Shown: positions 1 to 7,754 of the stretch, piece after piece | Layout of the letters: each line of letters opens with the position of its first letter | Numbering within the stretch: the stretch's first letter is position 1 | Assembly (NCBI RefSeq): GCF_030530635.1 | Contig: NZ_JAUMUL010000030.1 | Location: 1 to 39,602 of the forward strand | Length of the DNA: 39,602 bases | Reading direction: 5' to 3' | Source: Actinomyces sp. | GTDB taxonomy: Bacteria > Actinomycetota > Actinomycetes > Actinomycetales > Actinomycetaceae | Translations under genes and position numbers: made by a program | The notes under the pieces: model-generated | The model's database searches: none | What the model was told of the DNA's origin: nothing | The model's input: only the letters and a program-made list of their open reading frames with translations

Positions 1-300
1 CCACCCACATCACAGCCCCAACCCGAACCACCCACACCCCCAAACACGAAGAACCCCTTCACGTCCCCGGTCGCGAGCAACGGAGCTCAGTGCTACGCTC
101 CCTGGGTATCGAAAGCGGACTCAGAGATGCATCGGACTTGCAGGCGACGAGCGCGCGCGGGTGCGACGAGCGTGCACGGATACGGCCGCACCTGCAGACG
201 AGCCAACGAGCCTGTTCCGCCCGCATCGACGCCGCACATACACGCATTCAGGAGACCGCGGCGCAGCCGACGTTGACAACGAATTAGGGGGCCAGTGACC
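1..300. other. Intergenic start of window
   Basis: No gene is supported here. Open frames exist on both strands but show no recognisable protein and overlap one another. An A/G-rich patch (AGGGGG near 286-291) just before 301 can serve as the ribosome binding site of the HxlR gene. Confidence 0.5.
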
Positions 301-738
301 ATGACGGGACCGCAAACCACCTGCCCCATCGCGGCCAGCCTGGAGCTGCTGGGCGAGAAGTGGACTCTGCTGATCCTTCGCGATATTCACCGGGGCATAT
401 GCCGGTTCAGCGACCTGGAGGCGAGTCTCGGATGCCCGCGCTCGGTACTGTCGGCGCGACTGAGGAAACTCGTCGAACACGACATCCTGCGGGCCGAGCC
501 CTACCGGGAGCCCGGCCACAGGCAGCGACACGCTTACACCCTCAGCACCAAGGGACGTGACCTTGTCCTCGTGCTGGCGGCGCTACAGCAGTGGGGGCTC
601 AAGCATCTACCGGACGTGGCACCGATAGCGCCGGAGCCGGTACACCTCGGCTGTGGCAGCCCCGTCGAGGCGCGCCTGTCCTGCCGCCAGGGCCACCACG
701 TCGAGGCCGACGCCGTCGGCCTTCCGGAATGGTCGTAA
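301..738 (+). CDS. HxlR-family winged-helix transcriptional regulator
   Basis: A 145-residue DNA-binding protein of the HxlR (MarR-like) family, usually a local repressor or activator that senses redox or electrophile stress. The family pattern is clear near the N-terminus: a conserved Cys (CPIAASLELLGEKW), then LLILRDI, a helix-turn-helix (RFSDLEASLG...LSARLRKL) and a wing region ending in HAYTLSTKGRDL. The length is slightly above the usual 110-130 residues because of a Cys/His-containing tail (CGSP...CRQGHH) that could be redox- or metal-sensitive; that is inference. GTG at 295 is an alternative start, but ATG at 301 has better spacing from AGGGGG. No divergent target gene lies inside the window, so the target is unknown. 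Confidence 0.85.
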   Translation: MTGPQTTCPIAASLELLGEKWTLLILRDIHRGICRFSDLEASLGCPRSVLSARLRKLVEHDILRAEPYREPGHRQRHAYTLSTKGRDLVLVLAALQQWGLKHLPDVAPIAPEPVHLGCGSPVEARLSCRQGHHVEADAVGLPEWS

Positions 739-763
739 GCCACCACCATCACACCGTCGGCAC

Positions 764-1060
764 TCAGGCGGCTTGGATGGGCTTGATGGCATCGAGCTCA
801 CCGGCAGCGCGCCCCTCCCCCAGTTCCAACTCGTACCGCGACTGCAGGTTGAGCCAGAACTGCGGCTCAACGCCGAAGTAACGCCCCAGGCGCAGCGCCG
901 TGTCCGCGGCAATCGCCCGCTTGCCATGCACGATCTCGTTGATACGACGCGGAGGCACACCGATCAACACCGCGTTGTGCTGCGTGATGCCGAAGGCATT
1001 GACGAAGTCCTCCATTAGGACCTCGCCCGGATGGATCGGCGCGTAGAGCTTGTCAGTCAT
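764..1060 (-). CDS. higA: HigA-family antitoxin (XRE helix-turn-helix)
   Basis: A 98-residue protein starting MTDKLYAPIHPGEVLMEDF, the hallmark opening of HigA antitoxins, followed by an XRE-type HTH (ITQHNAVLIGVPPRRINEIVHG) and the family ending FWLNLQSRYELE. HigA binds the HigB mRNA-cutting toxin and represses the operon. The start at 1060 was preferred over upstream starts because the family begins here and because the region upstream on this strand is the tail of a higB relic whose stop codon lies 8 bases away. Family knowledge: higB precedes higA. Here higB is broken, so this HigA is probably an orphan that may still act as a DNA-binding protein or against other HigB toxins. Confidence 0.9.
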   Translation of the reverse strand: MTDKLYAPIHPGEVLMEDFVNAFGITQHNAVLIGVPPRRINEIVHGKRAIAADTALRLGRYFGVEPQFWLNLQSRYELELGEGRAAGELDAIKPIQAA

Positions 1061-1068
1061 GGTGCACC

Positions 1069-1226
1069 TCAGTGGTAGTACTCGATGATCACGTTCTCGG
1101 GTCCGGCGGCGGTCCACACAAAACAGATCCGCCACTGGTCATTGATCCGGATGCTGTACTGACCTCTGCGATCACCCTACGCAGCCACACGCGCTCCGTG
1201 TCCCGGTCACCGAAGGACCTAATTAC
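1069..1226 (-). pseudogene. higB: Decayed higB toxin remnant
   Basis: On the minus strand directly upstream of higA, two pieces of a HigB/RelE-like toxin can be read in different frames. An N-terminal piece near 1226-1175 reads IRSFGDRDTERVW. A C-terminal piece near 1160-1069 reads QYSIRINDQWRICFVW, then VIIEYYH and a stop. The central part expected in HigB (about 40-50 residues) is missing, the frame changes at the junction, and the start position reads GTA. The gene is therefore an internal-deletion pseudogene. Its C-terminal residues still match the HigB core strand (WRI.F.W), which makes the identity fairly certain. Confidence 0.75.
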
Positions 1227-1375
1227 TCACCTAGAGTGACACACATGACGTGGCGTGCCAATAACGTCGCCGGACTTATCCCGACCATTCTCACCCAGAA
1301 TCTCAGCGTCCAGCGCCTTGCCCGCCGCGGCGGCCTGAATACGATGTATTCACGAACCACGAGAGGGAACCGACC

Positions 1376-1591
1376 GTGAGCACCATGACAGTGCGCATGA
1401 ACGAGCAAGATGCCGAACTCGTCCGCAAGTTCGCCCGGTTCGAGGGCGTAACCGTCTCCGATTTCGCCCGTACCGCGATCCTGGAGAAGATCGAGGACTC
1501 CTACGATCTACAGGAGCTGCGCGAGGCGATCGCGCACGATTCCGGCGAGCACTTCAGCATCGACGAGGTCCTGTCCGAACTCACCACATGA
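1376..1591 (+). CDS. RelB/DUF6290-like antitoxin
   Basis: A 71-residue protein with an N-terminal ribbon-helix-helix pattern (MTVRMNEQDAELVRKFARF, then VTVSDFARTAILEKIED) and a helical C-terminal tail rich in acidic residues, as in RelB/DinJ-type or DUF6290 antitoxins. The RHH part would bind the operator and the tail would wrap the toxin encoded next. GTG at 1376 is chosen because GAGAGGGA lies about 8 bases upstream; ATG at 1385 is possible. It overlaps the toxin by four bases (ATGA), a typical coupled TA arrangement. Confidence 0.85.
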   Translation: MSTMTVRMNEQDAELVRKFARFEGVTVSDFARTAILEKIEDSYDLQELREAIAHDSGEHFSIDEVLSELTT

Positions 1592-1872
1592 CCGCGCAGA
1601 CCAGCTCGTACCGAGTCGAGCTGACCATGCGGGCCCGCAAACAACTGAAGAAGATGGGACGGTTTGACGCCAGGATCCTCGCCACCTGGATCAAGAACAA
1701 CCTCGATGGTTGCGCCGCCCCCCGTGCCTTCGGCAAGGGGCTGACCGCGAACCGCTCGGGCGCATGGCGTTACCGCGTGGGCTCCTACCGAATCCTCGTG
1801 CTCATCCACGACGACATCGTCACGATCAAGGTCTTCTCCATCGGACGCCACGACAAGGTGTACGACGACTAA
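1588..1872 (+). CDS. RelE/ParE-superfamily toxin
   Basis: A 94-residue small basic protein with the RelE/ParE fold signature: N-terminal helices with a Lys/Arg-rich segment (RARKQLKKMGRFDARIL), a central PRAFGKGL, then strands SGAWRYRVGSYRILVLIHDD and the end IKVFSIGRHDKVYDD. The R-x-R-x-G-x-Y-R-I core and the terminal H-x-x-x-Y pattern fit ribosome-dependent mRNA endonucleases of the RelE group. The start overlaps the upstream antitoxin stop (ATGA), so the pair is translationally coupled. The gene looks intact, unlike the nearby higB relic. Confidence 0.9.
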   Translation: MTAQTSSYRVELTMRARKQLKKMGRFDARILATWIKNNLDGCAAPRAFGKGLTANRSGAWRYRVGSYRILVLIHDDIVTIKVFSIGRHDKVYDD

Positions 1873-1881
1873 GCCGACTCG

Positions 1882-2967
1882 CTACACATTGAACCTGAAC
1901 TCGACCACGTCGCCGTCGGCCATGACGTAGTCCTTGCCCTCCATGCGCACCTTGCCGTGGGCGCGGACCTCGGCCATGGAGCCGTATTCGACCAGATCCT
2001 CGTAGGAGACGACCTCGGCCTTGATGAAGCCCTTCTCGAAGTCGGTGTGGATCACGCCCGCGGCCTGCGGGGCGGTCCAGCCCTTGTGGATCGTCCAGGC
2101 GCGCGACTCCTTCTCCCCCGCGGTCAGGTAGGTCTGCAGACCGAGCGTGTCGAAGCCGACGCGCGCGAGCTGGTCCAGGCCAGACTCGTCCTGGCCGTTC
2201 TCGTGGAGCATCTCGGCGGCTTCCTCGGGCTCAAGCTCCACCAGTTCGGCCTCGAACTGGGCGTCCAGGAACACGGCCTCCGCCGGGGCCACCAGGGCGC
2301 CGAGCTCCTGCTGCCGGGCGGCATCGTGCATGCCGGCGTCGTCCAGGTTGAACACGTAGATGAAGGGCTTGGTGGTCATCAGCTGGAACTCGCGCAGGAT
2401 CTCCTCATCCAACGCCTTGCCGGCCGCGGCGGCCGACAACAGCTCGCCGTCCTCCAGCACCTTCAGCGCGGCCCGCGCCACCTCCAGCACGGCGGCCTCG
2501 GTCTTCTTGCCGCGCACCTCCTTCTCCAGGCGCGGGATGGTCTTCTCCAGGGTCTGCATGTCGGCCAGGATCAGCTCGGTGGTGATGGTCTCAATATCCG
2601 AGGCGGGCTCCACCTTCCCGGCGACGTGGACCACGTCGGGGTCATCGAAGGCGCGGGTGACGATGCAGATGGCATCGGCCTCACGGATGTTGGCGAGAAA
2701 CTGGTTGCCCAGCCCCTCCCCCTCGCTGGCGCCGCGCACGATCCCGGCGATGTCCACGAAGGAGACGGTGGCGGGCACGATCTTCTGGGAGTTGAACATC
2801 TGGGCCAGGGTGTCCAGCCTCGCATCGGGCAGCGGCACTACGCCGACGTTCGGCTCGATCGTAGCGAAGGGGTAGTTCGCCGCGAGGACGGTCGCCCGAG
2901 TCAGGGCGTTGAACAGGGTCGACTTGCCGACGTTGGGCAGTCCAACGATTCCGATAGTGAGTGCCAC
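1882..2967 (-). CDS. ychF: Redox-regulated ATPase YchF (Obg-like)
   Basis: A 361-residue P-loop protein of the YchF/OLA1 branch of Obg NTPases, which prefers ATP and associates with ribosomes and stress responses. Visible motifs are GLPNVGKST (P-loop) near residue 8, the switch region YPFATIEPNVG, DIAGIVRGASEGEGLGNQFL (G3), and a C-terminal TGS domain (GEKESRAWTIHKG ... FEKGFIKAEV ... KDYVMADGDVVEFRFNV). Length equals that of the bacterial family (about 363). GTG at 2967 is chosen because the family begins directly at xLTIGIVG; an upstream in-frame extension has no homology. It ends 10 bases from the convergent toxin gene and is divergent from rmuC. Confidence 0.95.
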   Translation of the reverse strand: MALTIGIVGLPNVGKSTLFNALTRATVLAANYPFATIEPNVGVVPLPDARLDTLAQMFNSQKIVPATVSFVDIAGIVRGASEGEGLGNQFLANIREADAICIVTRAFDDPDVVHVAGKVEPASDIETITTELILADMQTLEKTIPRLEKEVRGKKTEAAVLEVARAALKVLEDGELLSAAAAGKALDEEILREFQLMTTKPFIYVFNLDDAGMHDAARQQELGALVAPAEAVFLDAQFEAELVELEPEEAAEMLHENGQDESGLDQLARVGFDTLGLQTYLTAGEKESRAWTIHKGWTAPQAAGVIHTDFEKGFIKAEVVSYEDLVEYGSMAEVRAHGKVRMEGKDYVMADGDVVEFRFNV

Positions 2968-3073
2968 GGGGCGAGTGTAGATGAGTCGACTCGACACAAC
3001 GGCGTCGACGCCGTGCCTCGCCCGAGGATTAAGCCCGGCAATTCGTGTCGGTGGCCCGTGACATGGTGACTCC

Positions 3074-4312
3074 ATGTCCACAGCGCTTCCCATTCTGCTT
3101 CTGCTCATCGGCCTGCTCGTAGGAGCCGTGGCCGGCTATGCCCTGGCCGTGGCCCGTTCTGCAACCGCCCGGGCCGACGGGCGCGATGAGACGTCCGCCC
3201 TGCGCGCCGAGGCAGCCCAGTGGCGTGCCCGTGCAGAGGAACTGTCGGCCCGCACCACCGCGGTCGAGGAGCGCGCCGAACACGATGGCTCGGTCCTGCG
3301 CGCACTCGCCCCGGTCCGGGCACAGTTGGAGCAGGTCGGCGCCCGGGTGGAGCAGATGGAGAAGCAGCGCGCCGCCCAGCACGCCACGCTGACCGAGCAG
3401 CTGCGCGCGGGCGCCGAGTCCGATCGCGAACTCCGTCGCACCACGACGGAACTCGCCAGCGCCCTCCGCTCGCGTTCCTCCCGTGGGGTGTGGGGCGAGG
3501 TCGAGCTGGCCCGGGTACTCGAGGCCTCCGGAATGATGCGGCACATCGACTTCTCCGAGCAGCGGTCGGTGGCCCACGTGGTCGGTCACCGAAAGGGCTC
3601 CGGCGGCACACACGACGGCGCGGACAGGTCTCGGCCCGACGTCGTCGTGCATCTTCCCGGCGACGGCTACCTGGCACTGGACGCAAAGGTACCGTTGGAT
3701 GCCTACCTGAGGGCCTGCGCCATCGGCACCGGCTCCGACGCCGGCCAGGAACCCGAGTCCGACGCCCGGCAGCGGCGCGCGGATCTGCTGGCAGCCCACG
3801 CCAAGGCGCTGCGCGGACATGTGGACGCACTGGCGGACCGCAACTACGCGCGCGCACTCCAGGACTCGCCCGATCTGGTGGTGCTGTTCGTGCCGGCTGA
3901 CCCCATCCTGGCTGCCGCCCTGGAGGCCGACCCCACACTCCTGGAGCACGCACTCGAACGCGGAGTGTCCTTGGCGACACCGGCCTCCCTCCTGGCCCTA
4001 CTGCGCACCTGCGCGACCGCATGGGCCCGCACCGCCATCAACGACGACGCGCGCGAACTGGTCGCCCTGGGCCGCACGCTCTATGAGCGACTGGGCACCG
4101 TGGCCAAACACCTGGATGCCCTGGGAACGGCCCTGGCGCGTTCGGTGACCGCGTACAACAAGGCGGTCGGCTCCATGGAGTCACGACTGCTGGTCACGGC
4201 CCGCTCCTTCGAGACGCTCGGTGATGGGCTGGTCGATCCGAAGCCGATCACCCCGGACGCCGCCCAGGTCAGGCGATTCGCCAGCGCCGAGTTGGCGCCC
4301 GCATCCGAGTAG
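3074..4312 (+). CDS. rmuC: DNA recombination protein RmuC homologue
   Basis: A 412-residue protein with an N-terminal membrane helix (residues 4-26), a long coiled-coil (about 30-140) and the RmuC nuclease-like domain: SSRGVWGEVELARVLEASGM, then RPDVVVHLPGDGYLALDAKVPLDAY and a helical C-terminal half. RmuC proteins are thought to limit inversions between short inverted repeats and carry a PD-(D/E)xK-like core; the D-x-A-K of LALDAKVP fits that core. The gene is divergent from ychF over a 106-bp gap. It is slightly shorter than the E. coli protein (about 475). Confidence 0.9.
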   Translation: MSTALPILLLLIGLLVGAVAGYALAVARSATARADGRDETSALRAEAAQWRARAEELSARTTAVEERAEHDGSVLRALAPVRAQLEQVGARVEQMEKQRAAQHATLTEQLRAGAESDRELRRTTTELASALRSRSSRGVWGEVELARVLEASGMMRHIDFSEQRSVAHVVGHRKGSGGTHDGADRSRPDVVVHLPGDGYLALDAKVPLDAYLRACAIGTGSDAGQEPESDARQRRADLLAAHAKALRGHVDALADRNYARALQDSPDLVVLFVPADPILAAALEADPTLLEHALERGVSLATPASLLALLRTCATAWARTAINDDARELVALGRTLYERLGTVAKHLDALGTALARSVTAYNKAVGSMESRLLVTARSFETLGDGLVDPKPITPDAAQVRRFASAELAPASE

Positions 4313-4330
4313 GGCCTCACCTCAAGGCCC
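4312..4330 (+). terminator. Weak hairpin after rmuC
   Basis: GGGCCT (4312-4317) and AGGCCC (4325-4330) can form a 6-bp stem right at the rmuC stop codon. There is no U-run, so it is only a possible terminator. Confidence 0.25.
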
Positions 4331-4501
4331 GCATGCGGAACCCGGTTGGGGCGCACACTCGACTAATCACAACGGGCAGATTACGTATGTGGTATCAGCA
4401 GCATAAACCAGTCGTGTACGATATTTCGCAGCAACCTCCCAGGTGCGCCTCGTACCGTACCTGGCACCTTCTGACCACGATACGTGGAGGTCCACCTTCC
4501 T

Positions 4502-5179
4502 ATGGCAGCCGCAACCACCAGCACCCCCTCCTCTCACACCGCCACCAACCGGGGCTCGGATGCTCCTCGGCGGCCCGGAGGCGACGACCCCATTGAAGTA
4601 CTGCGCCACCTGAACACGCTCGCAGCCAGGCAGCAGCAGCTGCAGGACCAGCTCACCACACTTCGTGACGAGCGCGATGATCTCATTTTGCGCGGACTCG
4701 CCAGCGGCCTGAGCTCCTCCGAGTTGGCGGAGACAGCTCAACTGACCGGTGCGCGCGTCCGCGCCATCGCCGACGCCGCTGCGGACTCTTCGGCCCGCGA
4801 ACGCGTCTCGCAGGCGATGGCCAAGCTGGTCGCCCACAAACCCGCCATCTGCACCACCTATGGCGCACTCGCGGAGGCCGTGGGTATCGGCTCGGCAAAG
4901 GGTGTGGCCTCCTCCCTGGCCACCAACCCGGAGGTGCCGGCACGTGCCGGCGCCCGCGTGCTCCTTCTGCGCTGGGCGAACCCGGCCCTCGGCGGATACG
5001 TCATCCCCTCCGAGGAACCCTCGTGGCAGACGCAGGGGGATGACACCGCCTCGCGTCTGGAGTGCCTGCGCGCGGAGGAACTGGCGACGCAGGTGACTGG
5101 TCCGAGCGGTTTGTTGTGGGTGGTGCCCTTCGAACGGGTAGTGGCCGACGCCGAGATCCTGGCCGGCATCATCAACTGA
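4502..5179 (+). CDS. HTH protein with alkyltransferase-like (ATL/MGMT-type) domain
   Basis: A 225-residue protein with two recognisable parts. Residues about 30-100 are a helical, possibly coiled-coil segment with an HTH-like patch (LRDERDDLILRGLASGLSSSELAETA). Residues about 95-215 resemble the C-terminal DNA-binding domain of O6-alkylguanine transferases and ATL proteins: SQAMAKLVAHKPAICTTYG, ALAEAVGIGSAKGVASSLAT, then NPALGGYVIP and a C-terminal helix. The catalytic PCHRV motif of MGMT is absent (VPARAGARV stands there), so it cannot transfer alkyl groups in the usual way. It could bind DNA lesions as ATL proteins do, or only bind DNA. ATG 4502 follows GGAGG at 4486-4490; GTG 4484 is unlikely because it overlaps that site. 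Confidence 0.6.
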   Translation: MAAATTSTPSSHTATNRGSDAPRRPGGDDPIEVLRHLNTLAARQQQLQDQLTTLRDERDDLILRGLASGLSSSELAETAQLTGARVRAIADAAADSSARERVSQAMAKLVAHKPAICTTYGALAEAVGIGSAKGVASSLATNPEVPARAGARVLLLRWANPALGGYVIPSEEPSWQTQGDDTASRLECLRAEELATQVTGPSGLLWVVPFERVVADAEILAGIIN

Positions 5180-5218
5180 CTAGGAACCGGCGGGTCGGCT
5201 ACTGCCGCCGCGCCGCGC

Positions 5219-6268
5219 TCAGCAGGTGTGATTCTGGGCCGGGCGGCGGCGACGTTCCGGAGCGTCACCGCCGGAGGCGGCCTTGAGATCGGCACGCAGA
5301 TTCTTGGGCAGGGAGAAGGTGATCTTCTCCGTGGCGGTGCGCACCTGCTGGACGTCGGTGAACCCCAGCTCCCCCAGCCGTTCAATGACTTCACGCACCA
5401 GGATCTCCGGCACGGACGCGCCCGAGGTCAGACCCACGGTGTCGGCGCCGTCGAACCAGGCGGAGTCCAACTCGTTGGCATAGTCGACTCGGTGGGCGGC
5501 GGGCGCGCCGGCCTCCAGTGCGACCTCCTTCAAACGCACCGAGTTGGAGGAGTTGCCGGACCCGACCACGATCATCACGTCCACCTGTGGGGCGATCGTC
5601 TTGACCGCTCCCTGCCGATTCTGGGTGGCGTAGCAGATGTCGTCGCCGGGCGGGTCGCTCAGGTGGGGGAAGCGCTCCCGCAGGCGCCGCACGGTCTCCA
5701 AGGTCTCGTCCACCGACAAGGTGGTCTGGCTGATCCACACCACCCTTTCCGGATCGCGCACCTGTACAGAGTCGACCTCGTCCGGGCCGTTGACCACCTG
5801 GATGTGTTCAGGCGCCTCCCCCTGGGTGCCCTCGACCTCCTCGTGGCCTGCGTGGCCCACCAGGATGATGTCGTAGTCGTCCTTAGCGAAGCGGATAGCC
5901 TGCTTGTGCACCTTGGTCACCAGCGGGCAGGTCGCGTCAATCGTCTGCAAATGCCGCGCGGCAGCCTGGGCGTGCACGGCCGGGGACACGCCATGGGCCG
6001 AGAACACCACGCGCGCACCCTCCGGAACCTGGTCGGTCTCCGAGACGAACACCGCTCCCCGCTTAGAGAGGGCCTCCACCACGAACTTGTTGTGGACGAT
6101 CTCCTTGCGCACATAGATCGGCGCCCCATAGTGGGCCAGGGCCTGCTCCACGGCGTCGACGGCCCGGTCCACGCCGGCGCAATAGCCTCGCGGCGCAGCC
6201 AGGAGGATGCGTTTGCCGGGCCGGTCGACCGCCTCCGGCGCGTGGGCGCCGGTTTCAGTAATCGTCAC
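5219..6268 (-). CDS. ispH: 4-hydroxy-3-methylbut-2-enyl diphosphate reductase
   Basis: The last enzyme of the MEP isoprenoid pathway: it reduces HMBPP to IPP and DMAPP with an Fe-S cluster. The 349-residue product has the three cluster cysteines in context (APRGYCAGVDRAV, DATCPLVTKVH, DDICYATQNRQ), the catalytic VGHAGHEEVEGTQGE segment, GSGNSSNS and GLTSGASVPE. A Lys/Arg-rich tail follows the domain. GTG 6268 is preferred because GGAGAG lies just ahead; GTG 6289 is an alternative, and neither has an ideal ribosome site. It is divergent from xseA. The prenyltransferase at 18.1-18.9 kb would use its products. Confidence 0.95.
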   Translation of the reverse strand: MTITETGAHAPEAVDRPGKRILLAAPRGYCAGVDRAVDAVEQALAHYGAPIYVRKEIVHNKFVVEALSKRGAVFVSETDQVPEGARVVFSAHGVSPAVHAQAAARHLQTIDATCPLVTKVHKQAIRFAKDDYDIILVGHAGHEEVEGTQGEAPEHIQVVNGPDEVDSVQVRDPERVVWISQTTLSVDETLETVRRLRERFPHLSDPPGDDICYATQNRQGAVKTIAPQVDVMIVVGSGNSSNSVRLKEVALEAGAPAAHRVDYANELDSAWFDGADTVGLTSGASVPEILVREVIERLGELGFTDVQQVRTATEKITFSLPKNLRADLKAASGGDAPERRRRPAQNHTC

Positions 6269-6340
6269 CTCTCCACTGTGCCACACCACCCGCCCGCACG
6301 AACACGCCCGTGGGACGTTTAACGTGGCACAGTGGGGCGC

Positions 6341-7696
6341 GTGACCGACTCCGCACCCCGCCGCACGCCCGCCGCCCCTCCCGCGCCGGAGTCGGCGTTA
6401 CCGGCCGTGGCCGCGCCCGGACAGCCCCGGGCGAACCGCGCGCCTGCCCGTCTGGCCCGGGAGACCACGCCCGAGAACCCCTGGCCACTGCGGCTGCTGT
6501 CGACCAAGATCGACGAGTACGTCAACAAGATGACCTTCGTATGGGTGGAGGGCCAGATCGTCCAGTTCAACCGCCGTCCCGGCTCTGGCATGCAGTACCT
6601 CACACTGCGTGACACCGACGCCGACATGTCCATGTCGGTATCCGTGTTCACCCGTGAGCTGGCCGCCATCGAGCGGGCCACGGGCACTCAGGTGACCGAG
6701 GGGGCGCGTGTCGTCGTCCATGCAAAGCCACGCTTCTGGACCAAGCGGGGCAGCCTGGAGTTGCGCGCCGACGACATCCGCCCGGTCGGGATCGGCGACT
6801 TGCTGGCACGCATCGAGCAGCTGCGGAGGATCCTGGCCGCCGAGGGCCTGTTCGACGCCGAACGCAAGCGTCCGCTGCCATTCCTACCCCGCAAGGTCGG
6901 GCTCGTGTGCGGCCGCAACGCCAAGGCCAAGGATGACGTCGTCGTCAACGCCCGCCTGCGCTGGGCCGGCCTGCCCTTCGAGATCCGCGAGGTCGCCGTG
7001 CAGGGGGCGCAGGCCGTGCGGGAGGTCACCGCCGCCGTTCGCGAGCTCGACGCCAACCCGGAAGTGGACGTGATCGTGGTGGCGCGCGGCGGCGGGGCCG
7101 TGGAGGACCTGCTGCCCTTCTCCGACGAGGGGCTGGTGCGGGCCGCGGCCGCCGCCCGCACCCCGATCGTCTCCGCGATCGGACATGAGACCGACTACCC
7201 GCTGCTGGACCTGGTGGCCGACTATCGGGCGTCCACGCCGACGGACGCGGCCCGTCGTATCGTCCCGGACCTGGCGGAGGAGATGATGGGCCTGGACCAG
7301 GCCCGCGAGCGCATGCGCACGGTGCTGCGCTCGCGTCTGGATGCCGAGCAGCGGGGTCTGGACCAGGTGCTGGCCCGACCGGTAATGGCCGATCCCACAC
7401 TCATCGTGCGCGACCGCGTCGTCGAGTTGAGCCAAGCCCGCGAGCGCATGCGCCGCGCGCTGTCCGCCACCCTGTCCCTGGCCACGGCAGACCTGCGCGC
7501 CGACCACGCCCGCCTACGGGCCCTGTCCCCCCAGGGGGTTCTCGACCGGGGCTACGCGATCCTGCGCAACCCGGGTGGCGGCATCATCACCTCCGCCCAG
7601 CAGCTGAAGAAGGGTGATCTGATCGAGGGCGTGTTGGGTTCGGGCCGCCTCGTGGCGCAGGTCGTGGGCACCACCAAGCCCGAAGCCGCACGCTGA
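6341..7696 (+). CDS. xseA: Exodeoxyribonuclease VII large subunit
   Basis: The catalytic subunit of exonuclease VII, which degrades single-stranded DNA together with several XseB subunits. The N-terminus has about 40 residues of Pro/Ala linker, then an OB-fold domain (VWVEGQIVQFNRRPGSGMQYLTLRD). The nuclease domain follows with PRKVGLVCGRNAKAKDDV, VIVVARGGGAVEDLLPFSDE, PIVSAIGHETDYPLLDLVAD and RASTPTDAA. A coiled-coil and the end GVLDRGYAIL complete the family pattern. GTG 6341 is chosen over GTG 6332 for its spacing from GGGG. Its usual partner xseB lies 6.7 kb away at 14451, with a sugar-use locus between them. Confidence 0.95.
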   Translation: MTDSAPRRTPAAPPAPESALPAVAAPGQPRANRAPARLARETTPENPWPLRLLSTKIDEYVNKMTFVWVEGQIVQFNRRPGSGMQYLTLRDTDADMSMSVSVFTRELAAIERATGTQVTEGARVVVHAKPRFWTKRGSLELRADDIRPVGIGDLLARIEQLRRILAAEGLFDAERKRPLPFLPRKVGLVCGRNAKAKDDVVVNARLRWAGLPFEIREVAVQGAQAVREVTAAVRELDANPEVDVIVVARGGGAVEDLLPFSDEGLVRAAAAARTPIVSAIGHETDYPLLDLVADYRASTPTDAARRIVPDLAEEMMGLDQARERMRTVLRSRLDAEQRGLDQVLARPVMADPTLIVRDRVVELSQARERMRRALSATLSLATADLRADHARLRALSPQGVLDRGYAILRNPGGGIITSAQQLKKGDLIEGVLGSGRLVAQVVGTTKPEAAR

Positions 7697-7698
7697 TC

Positions 7699-7714
7699 AC
7701 CGGCGACCGCCGGT
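7699..7714. terminator. Small hairpin between convergent xseA and lacI-type gene
   Basis: ACCGGC (7699-7704) pairs with GCCGGT (7709-7714) around a 4-base loop in the short gap between two convergent genes. It has no U-run; a weak terminator is possible. Confidence 0.3.
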
Positions 7715-7754
7715 TACGGGCCGACGCATTCCCACTCACCCGGGCCGGGCGGCC

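Noticed and set aside
1957..3069. Long open frame on the + strand opposite ychF
   Set aside because: Its product is repetitive Gly/Leu/His-rich with no family pattern; it mirrors the clearly real YchF frame on the other strand, an effect of high G+C.
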